Assembly: GCF_003287285.1 (NCBI RefSeq)
Contig: NZ_QMIG01000006.1
Location: 62,001-126,000, forward strand
DNA length: 64,000 bases
Source: Phytoactinopolyspora halophila
Lineage (GTDB): Bacteria > Actinomycetota > Actinomycetes > Jiangellales > Jiangellaceae
Reading direction: 5' to 3'
The stretch's first letter is position 1. The number at the start of each line of letters is the position of its first letter. This document shows, one piece after another, positions 44,647 to 52,020 of this stretch. The position numbers and the translations under genes were made by a program. Under the pieces are notes generated by a model. That model was not told where the DNA came from and ran no database searches. It worked only from the letters and a program-made list of their open reading frames with translations.

Positions 44647-45474
44647 TCAGGTGATGTCCCAGATCAGACGGTAGAAGGCGATGCGTTCGGGGTCGGGATC
44701 GACGCCATACGCGTCATACACGATCTCCTCGTAGCCTGGACCGTAGTTCCACACCGTGCTCCAGGCGGCGACGGCGAGATCCGCCCAACGGTCGGCCACA
44801 CCGAGCGAACCGAGATCGACGTGGGCGGCGAACGTGCCGTCGTCGTGAAGGAGCGTGTTGGGAGCGCACGCGTCCCCGTGGCAGACGACGGCGACGTCGG
44901 TGGGAGGCGGTTCGGCGATGAGCGCGTTCGGGTCGGAGACATCGGGATGCTGGTCCGGATCGAGCCGGTCCACGAGCTGCTCACCGTCGGAGAGGCGCTC
45001 GCGCGCACGAGCGAGCCGTTGCTCGACGCTCCAGTCGAACGGGCACTGCTCCACGGGGAGAGTGTCGTGGACCATGCGCAGCCCGCGGCCGACCGCGGTG
45101 GCCGCAGACGTCGGATCGACGATCCACTGCGGCGCCACTGCCGATTGGCCCGGAACGGGCAACGTGACCAGCCAGGAACCATCGTCGTCGATACCGTGCT
45201 CGATGACCCGTGGCACCGTGATCCAGCGCTGTGCCCAGCTCAGGCGCCGCGCCTCGTCGTCGAGGTTCAGCTCCGGAGTGTCCGGTGGCGCCCACTTGAC
45301 GTAACGCGTGGCACCGTCGGGCCCACCGTCCAGGCGGAAGGTCAGGCCACCGAGCTCGTTCTCCCAGACCGGCGTGATCGTGTCGTCACCGGCGAGCTTG
45401 ACGACGATCTCTGGCACGGCGACCGAAGCGTCGGGGAATCCGGAGATGACTGGGCGACTCACCGTACCGATCAT
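44647..45474 (-). CDS. Aminoglycoside phosphotransferase-like kinase (APH(3') type)
   Basis: A 275-residue APH-fold kinase. It has the N-lobe ending in TRYVKWAP, the Brenner-type catalytic loop VVCHGDACAPNTLL near residue 198 with Asp and Asn, and the metal motif HVDLGSLGVADRWADLA, the same arrangement as APH(3') enzymes, which phosphorylate kanamycin-type drugs. Environmental homologues may act on other substrates. I prefer ATG 45474, which overlaps the end of a 15-codon leader frame (ATGA); the alternative GTG 45534 would add 20 residues. The upstream region holds two HipB-like operators, so control by the hipBA module is likely. Confidence 0.82.
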   Translation of the reverse strand: MIGTVSRPVISGFPDASVAVPEIVVKLAGDDTITPVWENELGGLTFRLDGGPDGATRYVKWAPPDTPELNLDDEARRLSWAQRWITVPRVIEHGIDDDGSWLVTLPVPGQSAVAPQWIVDPTSAATAVGRGLRMVHDTLPVEQCPFDWSVEQRLARARERLSDGEQLVDRLDPDQHPDVSDPNALIAEPPPTDVAVVCHGDACAPNTLLHDDGTFAAHVDLGSLGVADRWADLAVAAWSTVWNYGPGYEEIVYDAYGVDPDPERIAFYRLIWDIT

Positions 45475-45518
45475 CGCCGACGGACGTTCCGGACGCGAAC
45501 ACCACAACCGATCCCCAT
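45471..45518 (-). CDS. Possible leader peptide coupled to the APH-like gene
   Basis: From ATG 45518, with AGGGG 5 bases upstream, a 15-codon frame (MGIGCGVRVRNVRRR) ends in TGA whose first bases overlap the APH-like ATG at 45474 (ATGA). The APH start itself has no ribosome-binding site. This looks like translational coupling through a short Arg-rich leader. It is a reading of the sequence only. Confidence 0.4.
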   Translation of the reverse strand: MGIGCGVRVRNVRRR

Positions 45519-45578
45519 CATCTCCCCTCGTCACTAACTCTCACGTCTGGCGGAACTCCTGAAACCGGAACTCGAGAT

Positions 45579-45620
45579 GTGACCGTTCGATCACACTACG
45601 AGATGTTGTCGAACGACCAC
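45579..45620. promoter_or_regulatory. HipB-like operator pair upstream of the APH-like gene
   Basis: GTGACCGTTCGATCAC (45579-45594) and GTTGTCGAACGACCAC (45605-45620) match, base for base in most positions, the two operators in front of hipB at 47267 and 47293. They have the same 26-base start-to-start spacing and the same TT-centre then AA-centre order. They lie 45-86 bases before the APH-like frame. Confidence 0.7.
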
Positions 45621-45682
45621 ACGCGTAACTAACGGGCACCTTTGCCTATCGCTGCCAAATTGGTTGCCCACATCCGCGCCAA

Positions 45683-46972
45683 TCAGGGTTTCAGCACGCC
45701 GAACGCACCGCGCCTGTCCTCAATGTGCGCCGTGACGAGCTCCGAGATCCACGTCGCGCGTTCCTTCAATGCTCCAGGAACCGCGTCCTCATGGGCCGCA
45801 CGATGGAACGCATCCGGAATCGCCGCTCTCAGCGTCGCCACCCGCTCGAGCGACTCCTCCACCGACAGACCAAGTCGTGTCGCCACGGTCGCCCAGTCGC
45901 TTTCCGACACCTTGTGTAGGAGCCAGGTGCTCCCGATCTTCATCGCCGACTTCGCCCCCAGCTGCTGCTCATACGGCACGATGGTCGCCACGTCATACAA
46001 AGGACCCAGCTGGGTTCGGGAATTGGAAGCAAGAAGCAACGAGTAGTTCTTGGCGTGCGCGTCAGTCGCACCAATCAAGACATTGAACGCCAGTGCATCG
46101 AAGAAGCGCTTGGCACTTGCTTGCCGGTCACGAGCAACGAGGCCGCGCAGAAGTTGGGCGATTTCAGCCACACCCGGTCCGCCGTCGCTCTGATATTTCA
46201 TATGTGGGTGCACAGCAAGAGCCTGACAGAGGTCCTCCTGGTGAATCCGCCGCCACCGCCCGTCAACGAACACGCGATCATAGCGCCGACTGATAAGTAC
46301 CTCGGTGGCACCATGTGTGATGATCTCAGTCTCAGCAGCGGGCAGACCGACCAATTGGGCAGCACGCAAACACAGGTGCTCGTTGAGATGGTGATGTTCC
46401 AAGCCGGGGATAGATGGTTTGAGAATATGCGTGGTCGGTGTCGAGTCGCGTGGTATTCCCCACCGGCCGTCGTCGCCTCTGAACAGCGCGACTTTGCTCT
46501 GCGCACCAGCAAGACTCCATCGACCGGTATGGCGGCCGGGGTTCCAGTCAGAGCGATGTGCAGCTATCTCATCAAGGATGCCATCGATGTCATTCGTAGC
46601 AAGCCACTCGATGTCACCATGTCGGGAAGCCGCATCCGTCGACGCCTCGTCTTCGGGGAGCACTTGAACGGCGCCAGCCGCGTCCCGACCGACGTGTGCA
46701 AGCAGAGCAAAGGGATTGCGAGGAGACACCCCGAACTGCCGACCCCAGCGCTCGAGCGTGGATTCGCTGTCTGGCAACAGGCCCGCGAGAAATGCGTTCA
46801 CTGCCTTCGGCGGGAACGTGGTTCGTCCAAGCGGAAGAGACAGCGACAAGGGCACTGAGGATGGATCGTTGTATTCCGCGAGGTAGTTGAAATCAACCCG
46901 TCCCGTCGTGCTCTGAGTGAGCGTGCCCACCGGCGTGCCATCGAGATAGACAGCTAATCGCCGCTCGGCCAT
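45683..46972 (-). CDS. hipA: HipA-type serine/threonine kinase toxin
   Basis: A 429-residue HipA-fold kinase. In the best-known system, HipA phosphorylates glutamyl-tRNA synthetase and stops growth, and HipB neutralises it. Present here: the N-subdomain-1 opening LAVYLDGTPVGTL, the HipA_N region LPLGRTTFPPKAVNAFLAGLLPD, the nucleotide-loop motif WSLAGAQSKVAL (about 152-163), and the catalytic loop GATDAHAKNYSLLL (Asp 304, Asn 309), followed by the metal Asp in LYDVATIVPY. All key residues are present, so it should be active. The ATG follows CGGAGG and overlaps the end of hipB by 19 bases. Confidence 0.92.
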   Translation of the reverse strand: MAERRLAVYLDGTPVGTLTQSTTGRVDFNYLAEYNDPSSVPLSLSLPLGRTTFPPKAVNAFLAGLLPDSESTLERWGRQFGVSPRNPFALLAHVGRDAAGAVQVLPEDEASTDAASRHGDIEWLATNDIDGILDEIAAHRSDWNPGRHTGRWSLAGAQSKVALFRGDDGRWGIPRDSTPTTHILKPSIPGLEHHHLNEHLCLRAAQLVGLPAAETEIITHGATEVLISRRYDRVFVDGRWRRIHQEDLCQALAVHPHMKYQSDGGPGVAEIAQLLRGLVARDRQASAKRFFDALAFNVLIGATDAHAKNYSLLLASNSRTQLGPLYDVATIVPYEQQLGAKSAMKIGSTWLLHKVSESDWATVATRLGLSVEESLERVATLRAAIPDAFHRAAHEDAVPGALKERATWISELVTAHIEDRRGAFGVLKP

Positions 46973-47253
46973 GTCGACCTCCGCTCAGTCAGCCTGCCCA
47001 AGATGTCGTCGAACACATCCCCAGCGGATTCCTCGGCACCGCCCTCCGTGACAGCCACGCTGAGTCCGACGCCCACAGCGGCCAAAGCGTCGAGGACCAG
47101 TTGGGCTTCGAGTCGCGGATAGCCCTTTTCGAGGCGGACTACCCACTCCCGCGAGACGCCGACCGCCGCCGCGAGCTCCGCTTGAGTGAGACCCTTCTGC
47201 CTGCGTGCCTCCCGCACCACAGCGCCGAGATCTCGCATCGTGCGCGCTTGCAT
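46954..47253 (-). CDS. hipB: HipB-type antitoxin, XRE-family repressor
   Basis: A 99-residue Cro/C1-type HTH protein (LGAVVREARRQKGLTQAELAAAVGVSREWVVRLEKGYPRLE over about residues 9-49) with a short C-terminal tail, matching HipB: it binds DNA operators and the HipA toxin. I chose ATG 47253; the in-frame TTG at 47265 would adjoin the operator. Two 16-base operators lie directly upstream (47267 and 47293). It is translated with hipA. Confidence 0.9.
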   Translation of the reverse strand: MQARTMRDLGAVVREARRQKGLTQAELAAAVGVSREWVVRLEKGYPRLEAQLVLDALAAVGVGLSVAVTEGGAEESAGDVFDDILGRLTERRSTWPSGD

Positions 47254-47266
47254 AGCCACCTTCAAT

Positions 47267-47308
47267 GTGATCGTTCGACCACTTTATCATATGTGATCGA
47301 ACGATCAC
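47267..47308. promoter_or_regulatory. HipB operator pair in front of hipBA
   Basis: GTGATCGTTCGACCAC (47267-47282) and GTGATCGAACGATCAC (47293-47308) are two near-palindromes, each with arms GTGATCG/CGATCAC around TT or AA. Their starts are 26 bases apart. The nearer one ends 14 bases before the hipB ATG, so binding would block transcription. Confidence 0.8.
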
Positions 47309-47360
47309 ATTAGCGGCCATGCAACCCTGTGCTTAGACCACGATCATCCGACGAGCGACG

Positions 47361-47609
47361 CTACGGTCGAAGCGCACCGATCGGAACGACGTCGACGCCG
47401 TCGGGACGTTGGTACGCGTACTCACCTGCGGTTACCACCACGAGCGCCTCTGGCTCGTGCGCGACTCGCCGTTCGGCGAGTCTGCGAAGTGATGCGGCGG
47501 CAGCGTCGATGTCGCGTCCGAGCTTGACCTCGATACCGATCCAGCTACCATCCCGACCCTCAATGATCAGAGAAGATACAGCAGAACTAGCAGCTCTAGC
47601 ACTGTAGAA
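47361..47609 (-). pseudogene. Remnant of a DUF4143-type AAA ATPase (C-terminal end)
   Basis: An 82-codon frame ends in a normal stop but lacks its beginning. The protein reads GSWIGIEVKLGRDIDAAAASL and later EALVVVTAGEYAYQRPDG then VDVVPIGALRP, the usual C-terminal nuclease-like end of ATPases with DUF4143. There is no start or ATPase domain upstream, so it is a decayed fragment. Nothing else is seen up to mazF (47610-47804) but short repeats and a partial frame. Confidence 0.75.
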
Positions 47610-47804
47610 CTAGCAGGAACTTGGTGACGCGCGAGCTCATGGCCTACGCCAGCTGAGACGACCAATCCAGCAATCCGACTCCAAGACATCGCCGCCCATA
47701 ACCGCACCGAGGGCGTTGACCGTGGACATAAGCAGCCTCCCCGAACTCGGCCTCAGAGTGCACAGACTGACATGCTTTACGATTCGCCGACGCGCAGCGC
47801 CGCG

Positions 47805-48149
47805 TTACAGGGCGAGAACCCGGCGCAGCCCTTCGTCAACGTCGCTCATGAGATACACAGGCACGCAGTCGACGTACTCGGCGAGGTCTTCCTTGTTGAT
47901 AGTGATGAGCGCAGTGACGTTGACGACCGAGTCCTTGGGTAGACCCGTGGAACTCGCTGGCAGGAACACGTTGCCAGGCATGGCGGCCAGGCTGGTAGCC
48001 GATGTGAGGACGACAACGATTGCTGTAGCGAGCTCACTGTCATTGAACGGATCCGACTGGACGACGAGGACCGGCCGACGCTTGGCCGGCCTGCTCCCCG
48101 TAGGAGTTTCGAGGTCTGTCCAATACACCTCGCCCCGGCGGATCACCAC
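47805..48149 (-). CDS. mazF: MazF/PemK-type endoribonuclease toxin
   Basis: A 114-residue MazF-fold toxin that cleaves mRNA at short sequences. It opens with IRRGEVYWTDLETPTGSRPAKRRPVLVVQ, the classic strand-loop with the catalytic arginine, and has LPASSTGLPKDSVVNVTALITI, the second conserved segment with the catalytic threonine region. Length and motif set are complete. It overlaps the antitoxin gene by 7 bases. Confidence 0.93.
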   Translation of the reverse strand: MVIRRGEVYWTDLETPTGSRPAKRRPVLVVQSDPFNDSELATAIVVVLTSATSLAAMPGNVFLPASSTGLPKDSVVNVTALITINKEDLAEYVDCVPVYLMSDVDEGLRRVLAL

Positions 48150-48388
48150 TCGTCGTCACTCGCCTCAAGGCGGCTCGTGCCGGCAAGCGCAGCAAGTTCG
48201 TTGGAATCATCCGTTCCAGTGGCCGCGAGCGCTCGATTGATCTGCTCCGTGACGGTGGCCGCCTCAACCTGCTCCAGGTACCGCTCGGCCGCCGAGGCAA
48301 AAAACTCGGAACGACTGATGCCCAGGCGGGCGGCGCACTTGGAGACACGCTCGAACGTGCTGTCTGGCACAGAGATCGCTGTCTTCAT
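48143..48388 (-). CDS. mazE: MazE-type (ribbon-helix-helix) antitoxin
   Basis: An 81-residue antitoxin. The N-terminal MKTAISVPDSTFERVSKCAARLGISRSEFFASAAERYLEQ region is a ribbon-helix-helix DNA-binding domain and the acidic C-terminus (LEASDDEW) is the part expected to bind the toxin. Ribbon-helix-helix antitoxins paired with MazF are common in actinobacteria. It is the first gene of the pair and probably represses it through the site at 48395-48413. Confidence 0.88.
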   Translation of the reverse strand: MKTAISVPDSTFERVSKCAARLGISRSEFFASAAERYLEQVEAATVTEQINRALAATGTDDSNELAALAGTSRLEASDDEW

Positions 48389-48394
48389 GCCGCC

Positions 48395-48413
48395 AGTATA
48401 ACCCAGTAATACT
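48395..48413. promoter_or_regulatory. Possible MazE operator
   Basis: AGTAT (48395-48399) and ATACT (48409-48413) form an inverted repeat 6 bases upstream of the mazE start, overlapping the expected promoter and start region. A ribbon-helix-helix antitoxin would bind such a short palindrome. Confidence 0.4.
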
Positions 48414-48460
48414 CACGTCAGCGGCCGGTCTCCTCCCGACAGGCACGGCACCGCGCGTAG

Positions 48461-48661
48461 TCAGCTCTGTCTGTCGACCATCTCCTTGATCCAGGCCGGC
48501 GCGAACGGTGAGGTGCATCCGCTGGGGACGGGGTAGTCGCGGTACATGCCAAGTTTCTCGCCGATGGCGATGGCTCGCTCGCGGTGTTCGGGGTCGTGGA
48601 TCCCGATCCCTGCCAGACTGAAGTTCATCGTCCACTGCACTTCCGGAGCGGCGTCAGGCAT
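48461..48661 (-). pseudogene. Remnant of an AlkD-like DNA alkylation repair protein
   Basis: A 66-codon frame whose ending is that of AlkD-like DNA glycosylases: MNFSLAGIGIHDPEHRERA, then IAIGEKLGMYRDYPVPSG, CTSPFAPAWIKEMV. No start or N-terminal repeats are present upstream beyond about ten residues, so this is a truncated, probably inactive copy. Confidence 0.7.
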
Positions 48662-48781
48662 CTCGGTTTCGATGCTGCGGCTGCTCTTCCGAGAACGCAG
48701 GAGCCTCCGCGATATTCGCCTTCCGGCCGTGGGCCGTCGCTATTCCACGACCGGAGCAGTGTGCCGAGCAGGAGGGCTCGT

Positions 48782-49144
48782 CTAGCCGCTGCGGTAGAGG
48801 CTGATCCAGGTTCCGACTGTGGCCACAGCGGCCGGGAGAAAGAACAGGCCGATCGACGGCAGTGAGATAACTACGCCCAGACACAGGACGACAGAGCTGA
48901 GGCCCACCAGCCCGAGCCGTCGTCCCCAGGAAGCCAACCCGGTAGCGAAACCCGCAAGAGTAACCACGATAAGCAGGAGCATCGCGAAGAAGTTGAGGTC
49001 ATCGACGAGGCCAGAGGTTGTTGAGCCGTTGGAAGTGGAAGTCGTCTGGATCGGGCCAAATAGGACGAGCAGAACGGCGAGCACCGTCAACACGGGAGTG
49101 ATGATGGCCCATGATCGACATGCCGTCGGTGTTTCCGTGGTCAT
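48782..49144 (-). CDS. Small membrane protein, unknown
   Basis: A 120-residue protein with about four hydrophobic segments: IITPVLTVLAVLLVLFG (near residue 15), FFAMLLLIVVTLAGFATGL (near 50), LGLVGLSSVVLCLGVVISL (near 78) and LFFLPAAVATVGTWISL (near 100). ATG 49144 gives a compact start; a longer frame begins at 49192. No family is recognised. It lies between the AlkD remnant and the second hipBA pair and may be on the same transcript as neither. Confidence 0.55.
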   Translation of the reverse strand: MTTETPTACRSWAIITPVLTVLAVLLVLFGPIQTTSTSNGSTTSGLVDDLNFFAMLLLIVVTLAGFATGLASWGRRLGLVGLSSVVLCLGVVISLPSIGLFFLPAAVATVGTWISLYRSG

Positions 49145-49297
49145 CACCTCCTCCTCTGCGTCTCCGAATGCACGTGCGGACACCGGCGCCACCGGACAAG
49201 GGTGAACGCTGGCCAGGACTGTACCTTCAGCACACTGTACTTAGGTACAGCTCTCTGAGCTGCGGCGACGGTAGCCGGTTGAGGCCACGATCTTGAA

Positions 49298-50596
49298 TCA
49301 TCGCGTAGCCGTCGACTCGGATCGGTCGTCGAGCCGGGCCGTCAACTGCTTGACATGAGCAGCAATCGGATCGATCGAGCGCGCCCTTATCTCCCCCGCC
49401 TCCGGCGTGCCCACCTGAACCAGGGCGTCCGCGAAGGCGTCGGGAAACGTGTCGGCCATATGCCGTACGCGTTCCCGATAACGCTCTGGTGGGATGCCAA
49501 GCGTGCTCGCAGCCCTTTCCCAGTGCTTGCCGAGTATCTGGCCGAACTTTCGCCGACCTCCAACGGCAATCGCTAGCTCGCGGAGCGCGGAGTTGCCGGC
49601 GTAAGGAAGGCCTGTTGCCAGGTCATAGAACGGAGCCACCTTCGTCTCGCGCGGCAGGAGAAGGAGAGAGATGTTCTTCGAGTGCCCGTCCGGTGCTCCC
49701 GCCACATAGTTGAACGCTGCAAAGTCTCCGAGCGCCGCCATTCCCGAACTGCGCTCATGGACATTCTGTTCGACGATTCGAGCCATATCAGCCAAGGTCG
49801 GCCCGCCGTGCGCCTCATATTTCCTCGCCGGCAGTCGTCCGCTGGCCGAGCAGAAGTCCTCCTGGTGGATGCGTAAGACGGTCTCGTCTTCCAAGATGAG
49901 CCGGTCGTAGCGCTCGACCACAATCGCTGGCTCGCTTTCACCGAAGTGAGTGAAATCTGTGTGCGCCACATCCAATCCGATCTTGCGAGCGGCACGCATC
50001 GTCGCATGTTCAACGAGTGCCTGGTGATGCAGCCGGCCGATACCGGGCTTGACGATGTGGGTAGTTGGAGCAGCCCCTCGCGCCTCGTACCACCCGCTCG
50101 GCACGTTGACCAGAGCGATCTTTGACTGTTGCCCGGCAAGGGACCAGTGCTCGTCCGGCAGCGTCCACGATGCGGCGTCGCGAGTACGCAGAGACTTCAG
50201 CCTCTCCGCGATGTGAGTTTCGGTCACGGGCTCGAGCTGCTGGTTCCGTGATTGCATCTCGTCGAGTGAGTCAGGTGCGCAGAACTGCACCGCTCCTGGG
50301 CAGTCCCAGCCCATCCGAGAAAGGATCGCCACGGTGTCACCCGGGTCGACGCCGAGCATCGCGCCCCATTGGTTGCGGGTTTCCGGATCCTCGGGAAGCA
50401 GGCCTTCGAGGAAAGCACGGACGCTTTTGCCCCGATACGTGATGTCCGCAACCGGCATTCGAGTTCCCAGGGGAGTGGCGCCTGAAGCCACATAGGACGG
50501 GTCGTACGTGAACTCTGGCTCGGCGGTTGGGGAACGCTGGTCAATCCGCCCGACGACGGCTCCATATAAGACGACGAGCAGCCGACGAGGAGCCAT
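49298..50596 (-). CDS. hipA: HipA-type kinase toxin, second copy
   Basis: A 432-residue HipA-fold kinase, clearly different in sequence from the one at 45683. It keeps MPVADITYRGKSVRAFLEGLLPED, WSLAGQQSKIALV (about 151-163), and the catalytic GAPDGHSKNISLLL (Asp 303, Asn 308), so the kinase appears intact. It starts directly at the stop of its hipB partner (TGATG, one-base overlap). Confidence 0.9.
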   Translation of the reverse strand: MAPRRLLVVLYGAVVGRIDQRSPTAEPEFTYDPSYVASGATPLGTRMPVADITYRGKSVRAFLEGLLPEDPETRNQWGAMLGVDPGDTVAILSRMGWDCPGAVQFCAPDSLDEMQSRNQQLEPVTETHIAERLKSLRTRDAASWTLPDEHWSLAGQQSKIALVNVPSGWYEARGAAPTTHIVKPGIGRLHHQALVEHATMRAARKIGLDVAHTDFTHFGESEPAIVVERYDRLILEDETVLRIHQEDFCSASGRLPARKYEAHGGPTLADMARIVEQNVHERSSGMAALGDFAAFNYVAGAPDGHSKNISLLLLPRETKVAPFYDLATGLPYAGNSALRELAIAVGGRRKFGQILGKHWERAASTLGIPPERYRERVRHMADTFPDAFADALVQVGTPEAGEIRARSIDPIAAHVKQLTARLDDRSESTATR

Positions 50597-50865
50597 CAGC
50601 TTTCCTTCCGAGCCGCGAGAGCAGCCAGCAGTGCCGCCTCGCCTTCGGACGTCTTGGGCGTGGCGAGCTCGAGAGCAAGCCCGAGCGCCCGCAACACCAG
50701 GAAGACCTGCTCGACACTGGCTGCAGGATGGCCGGCCTCGAACCTTGCGAGCCAGGCGCGAGACACTCCGGCATGCGCAGCGAACGACACCTGCGACATC
50801 CCGCGTCGCTTGCGTTCAGCACGCACTGCAGCGCCAAGTTGCCGCGCATCCGTGATACTCGCCAT
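50596..50865 (-). CDS. hipB: HipB-type antitoxin, second copy
   Basis: An 89-residue XRE-family HTH protein: LGAAVRAERKRRGMSQVSFAAHAGVSRAWLARFEAGHPA (about 9-47) and a short tail. ATG 50865 with CAGGAGG before it is the best start; an in-frame ATG at 50898 lies in the operator. Three operator palindromes spaced 26 bases apart lie directly upstream, the nearest 11 bases from the ATG. Confidence 0.88.
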   Translation of the reverse strand: MASITDARQLGAAVRAERKRRGMSQVSFAAHAGVSRAWLARFEAGHPAASVEQVFLVLRALGLALELATPKTSEGEAALLAALAARKES

Positions 50866-50876
50866 CGACGCCTCCT

Positions 50877-50944
50877 GTCTGCGTACGCAGACATTCAAAA
50901 TTGTCCACGTACGTAGATACTACTAAATGCCTGCGTTCGTAGAC
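50877..50944. promoter_or_regulatory. Three HipB operators at exact 26-base spacing
   Basis: GTCTGCGTACGCAGAC (50877, perfect palindrome), GTCCACGTACGTAGAT (50903) and GCCTGCGTTCGTAGAC (50929) share the GTCTGCGTACGCAGAC pattern. Starts are 26 bases apart, as in the first hipBA pair, though the sequence differs. They cover the promoter and the region before the ribosome-binding site. Confidence 0.78.
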
Positions 50945-51217
50945 AATCGTCGAAGTTGAGGTAGCGGGATCGAACAAACCCCCGCGAACTCGACCTACTC
51001 AACCAGGCCTGACCACTGGCATCACTCCAAGCCAACCTGCTCGAACTAGCCCGCCACCACGGGCAAATCGAACACCGCGCCAAGACCAACCACGTCTATC
51101 CCAGCCGACGCAAGATACCCACCAACACCCGGGCATCTTGACGTCAGGCAACAGGGCCAGATCAAGCCGCCACCGCCGTGGCTCGAATACCGGTACGATC
51201 AACAGCGCGAAGATAGA

Positions 51218-51364
51218 CTGTCCCGAGCGGCGTTGCTCACAACGTCGAAGCAGGTCTCCTGCCCGACCACCCGCGCCTACGTCGAGCGCCGCACCGCTGA
51301 AGGTCGCACCAAGCCGGAGATCCGCCGCTGCCTGAAACGGCACATCGCACGCCAGCTCTTGTGA
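51218..51364 (+). pseudogene. Remnant of an IS110-family transposase C-terminus
   Basis: A 48-codon frame ends in PTTRAYVERRTAEGRTKPEIRR and CLKRHIARQLL, resembling the C-terminal end of actinobacterial IS110 transposases. The rest of the gene is not found, and neither ends nor direct repeats are seen, so it is an old fragment. From 50945 to 51546 nothing else is recognised except this fragment. Confidence 0.55.
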
Positions 51365-51546
51365 CAGATGTGCGCTGGCGGCTTGACACGAGCCATAGAA
51401 GCGTCACTATGAGGGACTCAACTACGCACCGCGCCGGTTCTCAATGTGCGCCGTGACGAGCTCCGAGATCCGCGTCGGGCACTCCAGATCGCATCGTGCC
51501 GGTAAACGCCCGCTCTGCATCCGTGCGAGAGTCGCCCAGCGGTCCA

Positions 51547-51939
51547 TCACTTAGTTCGGCTCGTCGACGCCGACGGCGGAATTCGTCGTCCCACTTCGTC
51601 GAGCTTCTCGTGTGCCGCACTGACGAGATCGACGTCAAGAACTGCAGCCAGACGAACGAGGTAGTTGGTGACATCCGCGAGTTCCGAGCGGATCCGCGCC
51701 GCTCTTGCGGGGTCGTGGGACATGACGGCGATCGACTCATCGGGTGTGAGCCACTGGAACTCGGCCAACACCTCTCCGGCCTCTCCGGCAAGCGCCATGG
51801 CCAGGTTTTTCGGTGTGTGGAATTGTTCCCAATCCCGCTCGGCGGCGAACGCCTCTAGTCGCTCAGCGAGTTCGGTGAGGCGGTCAGCTGCTGCACCGCC
51901 GCCAGAGGTCGCAGGATCTTCTTCACGTTTCCCGTCCAC
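51547..51939 (-). CDS. MazG-like nucleotide pyrophosphohydrolase
   Basis: A 130-residue all-helical nucleotide pyrophosphohydrolase of the MazG/RS21-C6 type, which removes pyrophosphate from (d)NTPs such as modified or excess dCTP. The motifs are FHTPKNLAMALAGEAGEVLAE (about 40-60, first metal-binding glutamates) and ELADVTNYLVRLAAVLD (about 85-101, EAxD-like second motif). It directly follows the DUF2075 gene on the minus strand (81 bases), a pairing that is common in defence-like loci. Confidence 0.82.
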   Translation of the reverse strand: MDGKREEDPATSGGGAAADRLTELAERLEAFAAERDWEQFHTPKNLAMALAGEAGEVLAEFQWLTPDESIAVMSHDPARAARIRSELADVTNYLVRLAAVLDVDLVSAAHEKLDEVGRRIPPSASTSRTK

Positions 51940-52020
51940 CGTCCATTCCTACCAGCTGCCCCTTTCGAGTCCAGCCAACGATTCCGAGACCTCAGTCATG
52001 ATCCCGTCGCGGAAGCACGA

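Noticed and set aside
47583-47616. Direct repeat AGAACTAGCAG, twice 23 bases apart
   Set aside because: Only two copies in decayed DNA with no other structure; not a CRISPR or tandem array.
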